A stretch of DNA of 64,000 nt from Pseudomonas nitroreducens NBRC 12694 (lineage in GTDB: Bacteria; Pseudomonadota; Gammaproteobacteria; Pseudomonadales; Pseudomonadaceae). The translations under genes were made by a program, and so were the position numbers. The stretch spans positions 1-64,000 of the forward strand of contig NZ_BDAI01000003.1 in the NCBI RefSeq assembly GCF_002091755.1, written 5' to 3'. This document shows positions 27,732 through 35,385 of this stretch, in pieces. The notes below the pieces were generated by a model, which was not told where the DNA came from, did not search any database, and saw only the letters and a list, made by a program, of their open reading frames with translations. Position 1 is the first letter of the stretch. Every line of letters starts with the position of its first letter.

Positions 27732-28471
27732 CAGCCGTTCCACCGCTGGCCGGGGATGACGATCATCGAGAAGTAGGGCGACGCCATCGGGTCCACGTCA
27801 TCCAGTGCGACGATACGCTGCTCGCGCATGGTCGCGCGTTCGACGTAGTGCGCGCTGTCGTCGCGGCCCAGCTCGCGCAGCACGCGGCGGACCTTGTCGA
27901 AATTGCGGCCGAGCTTCATCACCACGGCCGCGTCGGCGTCGGCCAGGCGGCGCTTGAGTTCGTCTTCCGGCAACACGCCGGAGAGCACCGAGAGGCTCTG
28001 GTTGCGGTACACCAGCGGTACGCCGAGCACGGCCGCACTGCCGAGCATCGAGCAGACGCCGGGTACGACTTCGGTGTCATACCGATCCGAAAGGCGGTCG
28101 TGCAGGTACATGTACGAGCCGTAGAAAAAGGGATCGCCCTCGCAGATCACCGCGACGTCACGGCCGGCGTCCAGATGCTCGGCCACCTGGGCGGCAGCGG
28201 TGTCGTAGAAGTCGCTGATCACGCCTTCGTAGGTCAGCGGCGGTTCGAGCTTTTCGGTGGTCACCGGGTACACCAGCGGCAGACGCTGCTGAGTTTCCAG
28301 CAGGTGCTCCTCGATGATGGCGAAGGCATTGCCGCCCTGGCCTGCGTGGTGCTTGGCCTTGGCCACGAAGTAGCCGATCACCGGGGACGCGCGCAGCAGG
28401 CGCAACGCCTTGAGGGTCAGCAGTTCCGGGTCGCCCGGGCCGACGCCCAGGCCGATCAGGCGGCCGGCCAT
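27731..28471 (-). CDS. cobI: Precorrin-2 C20-methyltransferase
   Basis: A 246-residue class III SAM methyltransferase (AGRLIGLGVGPGDPELLTLKA). It has the GDPFFYGSYMYLHDRL and VPGVCSMLGSAAVLGVPL motifs of CobI/CbiL. It converts precorrin-2 to precorrin-3A. The ATG at 28471 overlaps the cobH stop (TGATG); a GTG one codon upstream is possible. It is the third gene of the cobGHIJ transcript. Confidence 0.95.
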   Translation of the reverse strand: MAGRLIGLGVGPGDPELLTLKALRLLRASPVIGYFVAKAKHHAGQGGNAFAIIEEHLLETQQRLPLVYPVTTEKLEPPLTYEGVISDFYDTAAAQVAEHLDAGRDVAVICEGDPFFYGSYMYLHDRLSDRYDTEVVPGVCSMLGSAAVLGVPLVYRNQSLSVLSGVLPEDELKRRLADADAAVVMKLGRNFDKVRRVLRELGRDDSAHYVERATMREQRIVALDDVDPMASPYFSMIVIPGQRWNG

Positions 28472-29097
28472 CACTCCACCTCCGTGGCGAGTGCGTTCAC
28501 CGCCGCGGCCGCCATCGCGCTGCCGCCACGACGACCGCGGACGATCACGTAGGGTACGCCACGGCTGTCGGCGGCCAGTGCATCCTTGGACTCCATGGCG
28601 CCGACGAAGCCCACCGGGAAGCCGAGGATCAGTGCCGGTTTCGGTGCGCCGGCGTCGAGCATTTCCAGCAGGTAGAAGAGGGCGGTCGGCGCGTTGCCGA
28701 TCACCACCACGGCGCCTTCGAGGTGCTCGCGCCAGTGCTCCAGGGCCACCGCCGAGCGGGTGTTGCCCAGCTCGCGGGCGAGCGTCGGGACGTTCGGATC
28801 GTTGAGGGTGCAGATCACCTCGTTGTGTGCCGGCAGGCGCGCGCGGGTGATGCCCTCGGCGACCATCCGCGCATCGCAGAGGATCGGCGCGCCCGCGGCC
28901 AGCGCCGCGCGGCCGATGGCACCGGCGCCTGCGGAGAAGCGCAGGTCCTGCACCACGTCGACCATGCCGCAGGCGTGGATCACGCGCACGGCCAGTTTCT
29001 CCAGGTCGGCCGGGATGCCGGTGAGGTCGGCTTCGGCGCGGATGGTGGCGAAGGATTGGCGATAGATCGCCTGGCCGTCGCGAATGTAATCAAGCAT
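28471..29097 (-). CDS. cobH: Precorrin-8X methylmutase
   Basis: A 208-residue CobH (MLDYIRDGQAIYRQSFATIRAEADL). It carries the catalytic His region AVRVIHACGMVDVVQDL and the motif GFPVGFVGAMESKDAL. It moves the C11 methyl group to C12 to give hydrogenobyrinate. The start overlaps the cobG end by 8 bases. The frame stays open far upstream inside cobG, but homology begins at 29097. Confidence 0.95.
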   Translation of the reverse strand: MLDYIRDGQAIYRQSFATIRAEADLTGIPADLEKLAVRVIHACGMVDVVQDLRFSAGAGAIGRAALAAGAPILCDARMVAEGITRARLPAHNEVICTLNDPNVPTLARELGNTRSAVALEHWREHLEGAVVVIGNAPTALFYLLEMLDAGAPKPALILGFPVGFVGAMESKDALAADSRGVPYVIVRGRRGGSAMAAAAVNALATEVE

Positions 29098-30445
29098 CGA
29101 TGGAGTCTCCAGGTGCGGCCAGTAGGTCGCCGGCGGCATCGAGGGAAAGGTTGCGCGCCAGCGGCTGGCCGAAGCCGGCCACGCCATCGGCGCGACGGAA
29201 CAGGTCATAGCGGCCGTCGGCGACGGCCAGCAGGGTGTAGGGGGCGACGTGGGCGGCGGCGCAGGAGCGTGGGCAGCCGCACAGATGCACGCCGGCTGGT
29301 GGCGCGTGGCGCAGGCGTTCGGCGAGGCGCAAGGCATCGGCCTTGGTATCGGCCAGCCCGCGCGCACAGCCGCTGGAGCCACTGCACGCGACGATGCGCG
29401 ACAGCGGCTGCGCAGCGTCGATCACCAGGCCGAGGCCGCCCAGTGCGCCGAGTGCAACGGCGGCATCCACCTGGGCCACCTCCGGCAGGATCAGACTTTG
29501 CCAGGGTGTCAGCCGCAGCTGCCCGCCACTGAAGCGCTCGGCGAGATCGGCGAGGCCGAACAGTGTGGCGCTGTCGAGGCGGCCGAGGACGAATCCCGCG
29601 CCGACCATGGTGCTTTCTGGCTGGCGCTGAGGCTGAATCCCGAGATGGCCGAAAGCCTGTGCTGCAGGGCGCCGCCAGTTATCCACAGCGGGTCCGAGTT
29701 GCAGCGCAAAGGGCAGGCGTTGCTGCAGGCGCTCCAGCAGCACTTCGTCGCCGAGCATTTCGCGCAGGTGGCGCATGCGCGTCTGGCCGTCGCCGGCGAG
29801 GTCGAGGAACAGCTGCAGCAAGGTTTCCACCAGCAGCGGCACCTGCTCGGCACTGACGGCGGCAAGGGCGGGGCGATCCGTCTCGTTGCGTGGCGGACAA
29901 CCGGCCAGGCCGAAGGCGAACAGCGGTGCTGCGTCGTCAGACATCGCCGACAGCCAGAGATCGTTGGGGTGCTCCAGCATTGCCAGGGCTTCGCCACCGT
30001 CGAGCTGGATGCCGAACTTGGGCGACAGGCCATGGAAGCGCGGGGTGCGCTCCAGCAGGTCGAGCAGTTGGCGGGCCAGCGGAGCAGCGTCGAAAGCCGT
30101 GGCGGCGTCGAGGCCGAGCGCCGGGCTGACCAGCAGATTGCGCACATCATCCGACGCCAATTCACGCGGGCCGAGACCGGCGCTCAACAATTCATGGCTC
30201 AGCGCATTTTCAGCGCCAGCATGCACGCCGCGAATCTGCAGATTGGCGCGGTTGGTCGCTTCCAGCACGCCATCGGCATGGCGCTCGGCGGCCTGGGCAA
30301 TGGCTCGCGCAGCGTGGGCGTCGAGCTGCCCACAGGGCAGCTTGATGCGGCAGATGCCGCCATCGCGGGAGGCCACGATGCGCAGCAGGCCGGGGCAGGC
30401 ATGCGGGCGGACGGGCAGAGCGGATGTGTCTTGCACTGAGGTCAC
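29090..30445 (-). CDS. cobG: Precorrin-3B synthase CobG
   Basis: A 451-residue member of the sulfite/nitrite reductase-like family. In the aerobic pathway it uses oxygen to hydroxylate precorrin-3A. Two ferredoxin-like half domains are visible. The C-terminal part has CSGSSGCARGLADT and HLCGCPRSCA, the cysteines for a 4Fe-4S cluster. The start codon is a GTG at 30445, and GTG 30436 is an alternative because no ribosome site clearly decides. The cobalamin riboswitch starts 90 bases upstream, so B12 represses the whole cobGHIJ set. Confidence 0.9.
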   Translation of the reverse strand: MTSVQDTSALPVRPHACPGLLRIVASRDGGICRIKLPCGQLDAHAARAIAQAAERHADGVLEATNRANLQIRGVHAGAENALSHELLSAGLGPRELASDDVRNLLVSPALGLDAATAFDAAPLARQLLDLLERTPRFHGLSPKFGIQLDGGEALAMLEHPNDLWLSAMSDDAAPLFAFGLAGCPPRNETDRPALAAVSAEQVPLLVETLLQLFLDLAGDGQTRMRHLREMLGDEVLLERLQQRLPFALQLGPAVDNWRRPAAQAFGHLGIQPQRQPESTMVGAGFVLGRLDSATLFGLADLAERFSGGQLRLTPWQSLILPEVAQVDAAVALGALGGLGLVIDAAQPLSRIVACSGSSGCARGLADTKADALRLAERLRHAPPAGVHLCGCPRSCAAAHVAPYTLLAVADGRYDLFRRADGVAGFGQPLARNLSLDAAGDLLAAPGDSIDA

Positions 30446-30535
30446 CAGGGCTGGGTCGCGGTGACCTGCGAATCCCCACAGGGGACTTCACGACACCGAT
30501 ACACCCCGCTCGATGTCTGCACACGCGACTGGTTT

Positions 30536-30722
30536 CGTCGGCAGGTCTCCTGGCTGGCAGGTCCTCATCCAGCGCGGCCTTCCCGGTTGCCCAGTGGCCT
30601 GGCCGGCGGCACGGAACGTTGTCCCGCGGCGCCGCATTGCGCGGACTCGCTGCTTACAGTTGCGGGGGCAGCCACGGCTTAACCGTGTTCCCTCTTCGGC
30701 TCCCGGAAACCTCACCGATAGG
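30536..30722 (-). ncRNA. Cobalamin riboswitch of the cobGHIJ operon
   Basis: On the minus strand the conserved parts appear in order. First comes GGTTTCCGGGAGCC, then the GAGGGAA element, then GCTGCCCCCGCAACTGTAAG. The B12 box AGCCAGGAGACCTGCC is at 30555-30540. It faces cobG and is transcribed away from cobL. About 95 bases remain to the cobG start for an expression platform; I could not decide between terminator and ribosome-site masking. Confidence 0.95.
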
Positions 30723-30829
30723 GGCGAAGCGTCCTACGAGCACCGACGAAGCGGGTATTATGCCTGCTTTGCCCGAAGGCAGGAAAAGCCTGCCCGTCGG
30801 ATCGATCGTCGCACTCTCGAGGAATTTTC

Positions 30830-32041
30830 ATGACGCCCTGGCTGACCATCGTCGGCATCGGCGAGGACGGTTACGCCGGCCTCGGCAAGGCCGCGCGCCG
30901 TGCCCTGCTCGCCGCCAGCGAAGTGATCGGCGCGCCGCGCCAGCTGGAGCTGCTGCCGCACTGCCTGCTCGCCAACCGCCAGGCCTGGCCGAGCCCGTTC
31001 AGCCTGGAGCCGGTGCTGCGCCGGCGCGGCGAGCCGACCTGCGTGCTGGCCAGCGGCGACCCGATGTGGTTCGGCGTCGGCGCAAGCCTGGCCCGCCAGG
31101 TTCCGGCCGAGGAAATGCGCGTGCTTTGCGCTCCGTCCTCCGCCTCGCTGGCTGCCGCGCGGATGGGCTGGGCATTGCAGGACTGCACGTTGCTGTCGCT
31201 GGTGGCGCGGCCATTGGCGGCGCTCAATGCGCAGATTCACGACGGTGTGAAGCTGTTGATCCTCAGCAATGACGGCGACAGTCCTGCGGCCGTTGCTGCG
31301 CTGTTGCGCGAGCGGGGGTTTGCTGCGAGCCGGCTCAGCGTGCTGGAGCACCTGGGCGGCGACCACGAACGACGCATCGATGGTCTGGCGAATGACTGGT
31401 CGCTGGCGCAGGCGGCTGCGCTGAATCTGCTGGCGGTGCAGTGCATCGCCGGTGAACACGCGCAGCGCCTGCCGCTCACGGTCGGCCTGCGCGACGATGA
31501 CTATCGCCACGACGGTCAGTTGACCAAGCGCGATGTACGCGCCGTGACCCTGGCGCGGCTGGCGCCGAAACCGGGCGAGCTGCTCTGGGATGTCGGCGCC
31601 GGTTGCGGCTCCATCGGCATCGAATGGATGCGCGCACATCCGAGCTGCCGCACGCTGGCCATCGAAGCCAACGAAGGGCGCCAGGAGCACATCCGCTTCA
31701 ATCGCGATGCCCTCGGCGTACCGGCGCTGCAACTGGTCTGCGGCGCCGCGCCGGAAGCACTGCAGGGGCTGGAGCGTCCGGATGCGATCTTCATCGGCGG
31801 CGGCGTGACTCTGCCCGGCGTATTCGACCAGTGCTGGGAGCAGCTCAAACCCGGCGGCCGCCTGGTGGCCAATGCCGTCACCCTGCAGAGCGAATCCATG
31901 CTGCTGAGCTGGCGCGCGCGCATCGGTGGCGAGCTGACCCGCCTGTCGGTGTCCCAGGCCCAGCCGCTGGGTGGCTTCGACACCTGGCGCGCGGCGCTGC
32001 CGATCACTTTGCTGGAAGTCTGGAAGCCGCTGGCCGAGTGA
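30830..32041 (+). CDS. cobL: Precorrin-6Y C5,15-methyltransferase (decarboxylating)
   Basis: A 403-residue fusion of a CbiE-type methylase (residues about 1-205, WLTIVGIGEDGYAGL, ASGDPMWFGVGASL) with a CbiT-type decarboxylating methylase (about 225-403, LWDVGAGCGSIGIEWMRAHP). It methylates C5 and C15 and removes the C12 acetate carboxyl of precorrin-6B. CGAGGA lies ahead of the ATG. It is divergent from cobG; no riboswitch is seen on this strand. It is followed directly by cbiD and cobK. Confidence 0.95.
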   Translation: MTPWLTIVGIGEDGYAGLGKAARRALLAASEVIGAPRQLELLPHCLLANRQAWPSPFSLEPVLRRRGEPTCVLASGDPMWFGVGASLARQVPAEEMRVLCAPSSASLAAARMGWALQDCTLLSLVARPLAALNAQIHDGVKLLILSNDGDSPAAVAALLRERGFAASRLSVLEHLGGDHERRIDGLANDWSLAQAAALNLLAVQCIAGEHAQRLPLTVGLRDDDYRHDGQLTKRDVRAVTLARLAPKPGELLWDVGAGCGSIGIEWMRAHPSCRTLAIEANEGRQEHIRFNRDALGVPALQLVCGAAPEALQGLERPDAIFIGGGVTLPGVFDQCWEQLKPGGRLVANAVTLQSESMLLSWRARIGGELTRLSVSQAQPLGGFDTWRAALPITLLEVWKPLAE

Positions 32042-32043
32042 GC

Positions 32044-33141
32044 ATGCGCGAAGAAACCCCGGAGCAGCCACGCCTGCTGCGCAGCGGCTACACCACCGGC
32101 AGTTGTGCTACGGCCACCAGCCTCGCGGCAGCACGCCTGCTGCTCACCGGTGAAGCGCTGGATGCCGCGCAGATCGCCCTGCCCAAGGCGCGTTGCGCGA
32201 CCCTGCGCCTGGAGTTCTGCCGGCTTACTGCTGAAGGTGCCGAAGCCGGCACGCTGAAGGACGCCGGCGACGACCCGGACGTGACCCATGGCGCGCTGGT
32301 ATTTGCCCGTGTCGTGCTGAGCGATGAGCCGGGTGTGCGTTTTCATGCCGGGGACGGTGTCGGCACGGTGACCAAACCCGGGCTGGTGCTGCCGGTGGGC
32401 GAGCCGGCGATCAACCCGGTGCCGCGGCAGATGATGCGTGACAACCTCGCCGCGCTGGCGGCCGAATGTGGCTATGCCGGCGGCTTCGAGGTGACGATCC
32501 ATATCGAGGGCGGCGCCGAGCTGGCGCAGAAGACCATGAACCCGCGCCTGGGCATCCTCGGCGGTCTGTCGATTCTCGGCACCACCGGCATCGTCCGGCC
32601 GTTCTCCTGCTCGGCCTACATCGCCTCGATCCAGCAGGGTATCGACGTCGCCCGCGCCAACGGCTTCCGCCATCTTGCCGCCTGCACCGGCAACGCCAGC
32701 GAGGACGCCATGCGCCGCCGCTACGGTTTCGACGACACCGCGCTGATCGAGATGGGCGACTTCGCCGGCGCCGCGCTCAAGCACCTGCGCAAGGTGCCGG
32801 TGGAGCGCTTCAGCGTCTGCGGCGGCTTCGGCAAGATCAGCAAGCTCGCCGCCGGCCACATGGACCTGCACAGCCGGCATTCCAGCATCGACCTGCCGCA
32901 GTTGGCCGAGTGGGCGGCGGACATCGGTGCCTCGGCAGACTTGCAGCAGCGCATGCGCGAGGCCAACACCAGCCAGCAGGCGCTGGCGCTGTGCCGTGCC
33001 GAGGGCATCGCCCTGGGCGATGCGGTGTGCGCCCGCGCGCTGGCCTTCGCCCGGCGTATCGTGCCCCTTGAAGTAACGCTGGAAGTCTTCGCCATCGACC
33101 GCCAGGGCAACCTGGTGGGCGAGGCGCTGGAGGTGCGATGA
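32044..33141 (+). CDS. cbiD: CbiD: cobalt-precorrin-5B C1-methyltransferase type
   Basis: A 365-residue CbiD (LLRSGYTTGSCATATSLAAA near the N-terminus, KDAGDDPDVTHGALV, NPRLGILGGLSILGTTGIV, CGGFGKISKLAAGHMDLHS). CbiD methylates C1 in the anaerobic route; in Pseudomonas it stands in for CobF within an otherwise aerobic set. The ATG at 32044 is three bases after the cobL stop; a GTG at 32038 overlapping the stop is possible. It overlaps cobK by ATGA. Confidence 0.93.
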   Translation: MREETPEQPRLLRSGYTTGSCATATSLAAARLLLTGEALDAAQIALPKARCATLRLEFCRLTAEGAEAGTLKDAGDDPDVTHGALVFARVVLSDEPGVRFHAGDGVGTVTKPGLVLPVGEPAINPVPRQMMRDNLAALAAECGYAGGFEVTIHIEGGAELAQKTMNPRLGILGGLSILGTTGIVRPFSCSAYIASIQQGIDVARANGFRHLAACTGNASEDAMRRRYGFDDTALIEMGDFAGAALKHLRKVPVERFSVCGGFGKISKLAAGHMDLHSRHSSIDLPQLAEWAADIGASADLQQRMREANTSQQALALCRAEGIALGDAVCARALAFARRIVPLEVTLEVFAIDRQGNLVGEALEVR

Positions 33142-33866
33142 AACGGGTGCTGCTGCTGGGCGGAATCGGTGAGGCGCTGGCTATCGCGCGACGGCTGGGA
33201 CCGCAGCATCTCTACAGCCTGGCCGGCCTCGGCAAGGTACCGGACGACCTCGCCTGCGAAGTGCGCGTGGGTGGCTACGGTGGCGCCGAAGGCCTGGCCG
33301 GATTCATCCGCGAACAGGGCTTCGACCTCCTGCTCGATGCGACCCATCCCTATGCTGCGCAGATCAGCGCCAACGCCGCCCGTGCTGCGGGGCTGGCCGG
33401 TGTGCCGTGCTGGGCGCTGCGGCGGCCCGGCTGGCAGTCGGGTGCTGGCGATGATTGGCGCGAGGTCGCCGATTGGCCCGGGTTGATCAGCGCACTGAAG
33501 GATTTTCGCCGTCCGCTGTTCACCCTGGGGCGTGAGCCGCTGGAGCACCTCGATGAAATTCCCGCCCACCAGCACTGGACGGTGCGCTGTCTGCAAAACC
33601 TCCCAGGTAATCCGCGCGCCGAAGTACTGGGCGCCCGCGGGCCGTTCACCCTGGAGGGCGAGCGCGAGCTGTTCGCGCGGTTGGGTACCGACGTGCTGAT
33701 CAGCAAGAACAGCGGCAGCCAGGCCACCGAGCCGAAGCTGCAGGTCGCTCGCGAGCGGGGCGTGCCGGTACTGATTCTGGCGCGCCCGGCGTTGCCGCTC
33801 GTGGCGCGGGAGTTCGACAGCGTTGAGTCGCTGTGGGAGGCGCTGGAACGCCTGCTGGCGGAATGA
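33138..33866 (+). CDS. cobK: Precorrin-6A reductase
   Basis: A 242-residue CobK (MKRVLLLGGIGEALAIARRL), a NADPH-dependent reductase. It has the DATHPYAAQISANAA motif and the C-terminal ISKNSGSQATEPKLQVARERGVPVLIL. It reduces precorrin-6A to 6B, just before the CobL step. It is coupled to cbiD by an ATGA overlap and ends the cobL-cbiD-cobK operon; a REP element follows. Confidence 0.94.
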   Translation: MKRVLLLGGIGEALAIARRLGPQHLYSLAGLGKVPDDLACEVRVGGYGGAEGLAGFIREQGFDLLLDATHPYAAQISANAARAAGLAGVPCWALRRPGWQSGAGDDWREVADWPGLISALKDFRRPLFTLGREPLEHLDEIPAHQHWTVRCLQNLPGNPRAEVLGARGPFTLEGERELFARLGTDVLISKNSGSQATEPKLQVARERGVPVLILARPALPLVAREFDSVESLWEALERLLAE

Positions 33867-33906
33867 GGGAACGCATCGAACGAGGAGCGTTCACAGCGTC
33901 GTCATG

Positions 33907-33931
33907 GTTCGCGAGCAGGCTCGCTCCTGCA
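33907..33931. repeat. Single REP palindrome
   Basis: GTTCGCGAGCAGGCTCGCTC followed by CTGCA is one REP unit (GCGAGC...GCTCGC stem) between cobK and the GST gene. No partner copy was seen within 100 bases. Confidence 0.75.
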
Positions 33932-34004
33932 GAACCGTCATGAAGCTTCTCCGGTGGCCGGCGCACCTCTATGCTGGGCCCCGGTTTTCACAGGGAGTGA
34001 CACC

Positions 34005-34628
34005 ATGCTGCGAATTCTCGGCCGCGCTTCATCGATCAATGTGCGCAAGGTGCTCTGGACCTGCGCCGAACTGAACCTGCCGTACGAACGGGAGGACTGG
34101 GGCTCGGGCTTTCGCTCCACGGCTTCGGCTGAGTTCATCGCACTCAACCCCAATGCCATGGTGCCGGTGCTTGTCGACGGCGACTTCGTGCTCTGGGAGT
34201 CCAATGCCATCTGCAGCTATCTCGCCAGCCAGTATCCGCTCGATGAACTGCTGCCCAACTCGCCTCGCGAACGCGCGCTGGTGGAGCAATGGATGGGGTG
34301 GCAGGCCACCGAACTGAACAATGCCTGGCGCTATGTATTCATGGCCCGTGTGCGCAACAGCCCCAGCCATACCGACGAATCCGCCGTCGCCCTGAGCGAG
34401 GCGCAGTGGAACCATTGCATGTCCCTGCTGGACCGGCAGCTGGAGCGCACCGGTGCCTTCGTCACCGGCGCCTGCTTCAGCCTTGCCGACGTCGTCCTTG
34501 GCCTGTCGGTGAACCGCTGGTACCTGACGCCCATGCAGCGCCCGGAACTGCCGGCCGTGGCGGCCTACTACGAACGGCTGAGCGAGCGGCCGGGGTTCCT
34601 GTTGCATGGGCGTAATGGGGAACCTTGA
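34005..34628 (+). CDS. Glutathione S-transferase family protein
   Basis: A 207-residue protein. Its N-terminal thioredoxin-like domain (MLRILGRASSINVRKVLWTCAELNLPYE) has the conserved cis-Pro segment NAMVPVLVDGDFVLWESNAIC. The C-terminal domain is all-helical (about 90-200, GACFSLADVVLGLSVNRWY). It should bind glutathione; the substrate is unknown. AGGGAG precedes 34005; an in-frame ATG at 33954 is less likely. It does not look related to cobalamin synthesis and probably has its own promoter. Confidence 0.88.
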   Translation: MLRILGRASSINVRKVLWTCAELNLPYEREDWGSGFRSTASAEFIALNPNAMVPVLVDGDFVLWESNAICSYLASQYPLDELLPNSPRERALVEQWMGWQATELNNAWRYVFMARVRNSPSHTDESAVALSEAQWNHCMSLLDRQLERTGAFVTGACFSLADVVLGLSVNRWYLTPMQRPELPAVAAYYERLSERPGFLLHGRNGEP

Positions 34629-34654
34629 GATCAGCGGAAAATCGGTGCCAGGGG

Positions 34655-34703
34655 ACGACCCCTAGCCCTCTCCCTCTGGAAGAGGGCTGGGGTGAGGGGC
34701 TCT
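34655..34703. repeat. Dispersed CT/AG-rich intergenic hairpin repeat
   Basis: AGCCCTCT (34664-34671) and AGAGGGCT (34681-34688) pair, flanked by GACCCCTA and GGGGTGAGGGG. It resembles the repeats at 24272-24410. It lies between the convergent ends of the GST gene and chlD and could help terminate transcription. Confidence 0.5.
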
Positions 34704-34710
34704 CGGTAGC

Positions 34711-35379
34711 TCACGCAGGGAGTTCACCAATAGGCCGATACTCCGCGCCCAGCTCCTGCGCCAGTTTTTCTGCGCGACCAAGTCGCACCGCGCCACCCTC
34801 GATATCCACCAGCACAGTCGGGCAGCCCATCGGCTGCAATGCAGGCCAGTCGCGCAGGCGCCCATCGGTCAGGACCAGCAGACGCTGGCGTTCGGCGGGC
34901 TTCTGTCGCTGGCGCTTGTCCAGCCATTCGCGGGCTTGCTCAAGCGCTTCGATCAGTGGGGTGCCGCCGCCGGCTCCAAGTTGCTCCAGCCACACCTGAA
35001 GCTGACTCGATGCCTTCTGGCCCTGCCACAACCAGCGCGGCTGTGCGCCGGTGGCATGCAGCACGGCGAGACGCGCGCGTTGGCGATAGGCCTGCTCGAA
35101 GGTGTCGGCGAGCAGCCCCTTGGCCTGGGCGAGGGCGCCGTGGCGACGGGTGCTGGCTGAGGCGTCGACTATCACCAGCCAGAGTTCGGCGGGCTTGCGG
35201 CTGCGGGCGCGCAGCACCAGGTCGGCGCGGCGTTGCGGGCGGCCATTGCGCAGGGTCGCGGGCCAGTCGATGCGGCCCTGCGCGCCCGGCTGACGGGCGC
35301 CGCCGCGGCCGCCCGCAAGTTGGCCGGGTCGGGGGTTGGCATCCGCGCCTGGGGCCTGGCGCGGGCGGATGCTCAGGGC
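34711..35379 (-). CDS. chlD: ChlD-type VWA chelatase region, expressed by -1 frameshift from chlI
   Basis: This is a 222-residue extension with no usable start codon before a GTG at 35217. The conserved ChlD element GRIDWPATLRNGRPQRRADLVLRAR lies mostly upstream of that GTG and would be lost if translation began there. The VWA domain follows, with the metal-binding DASAS (D-x-S-x-S) and a TGG-like GGGTPLIEAL segment. The frame is open from 35439 and is -1 relative to chlI. Reading A-AAA-AAG (35385-35379) with a -1 slip gives a 556-residue ChlI-ChlD protein. With ChlI and CobN it would form the ATP-driven cobalt chelatase. Confidence 0.82.
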   Translation of the reverse strand, partial: ALSIRPRQAPGADANPRPGQLAGGRGGARQPGAQGRIDWPATLRNGRPQRRADLVLRARSRKPAELWLVIVDASASTRRHGALAQAKGLLADTFEQAYRQRARLAVLHATGAQPRWLWQGQKASSQLQVWLEQLGAGGGTPLIEALEQAREWLDKRQRQKPAERQRLLVLTDGRLRDWPALQPMGCPTVLVDIEGGAVRLGRAEKLAQELGAEYRPIGELPA

Positions 35380-35385
35380 TTTTTT
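35340..35385 (-). promoter_or_regulatory. Programmed -1 ribosomal frameshift signal in chlI/chlD
   Basis: Read on the minus strand, the chlI codons CCA-AAA-AAG form the dnaX-like slippery heptamer A-AAA-AAG (35385-35379), followed by CCC-TGA. After a 7-base spacer a hairpin begins at 35371. CATCCG and the inner CGCC pair with GGCG and CGGATG, ending at 35340, with an 8-base loop and a 4-base bulge. Slippery site, spacer, stem and the in-frame VWA continuation all fit programmed frameshifting. I recall this being proposed for chlD-type cobalt chelatase genes. Confidence 0.8.

Noticed and set aside
30461..31272. Plus-strand frames through the cobG-side riboswitch (for example 30424-31272)
   Set aside because: They run through the aptamer sequence and into cobL in another frame; the RNA element explains the conservation.
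34711..35217. Independent VWA protein starting at GTG 35217
   Set aside because: Conserved ChlD residues lie upstream of this codon, and no good ribosome site is present; the -1 frameshift product explains the open frame better.
35373..35385. Simple sequencing error or inactivating frameshift between chlI and chlD
   Set aside because: The slippery heptamer, stop codon, 7-base spacer and hairpin form a complete signal, and both frames keep good coding character. An error remains possible and would need read-level checking.
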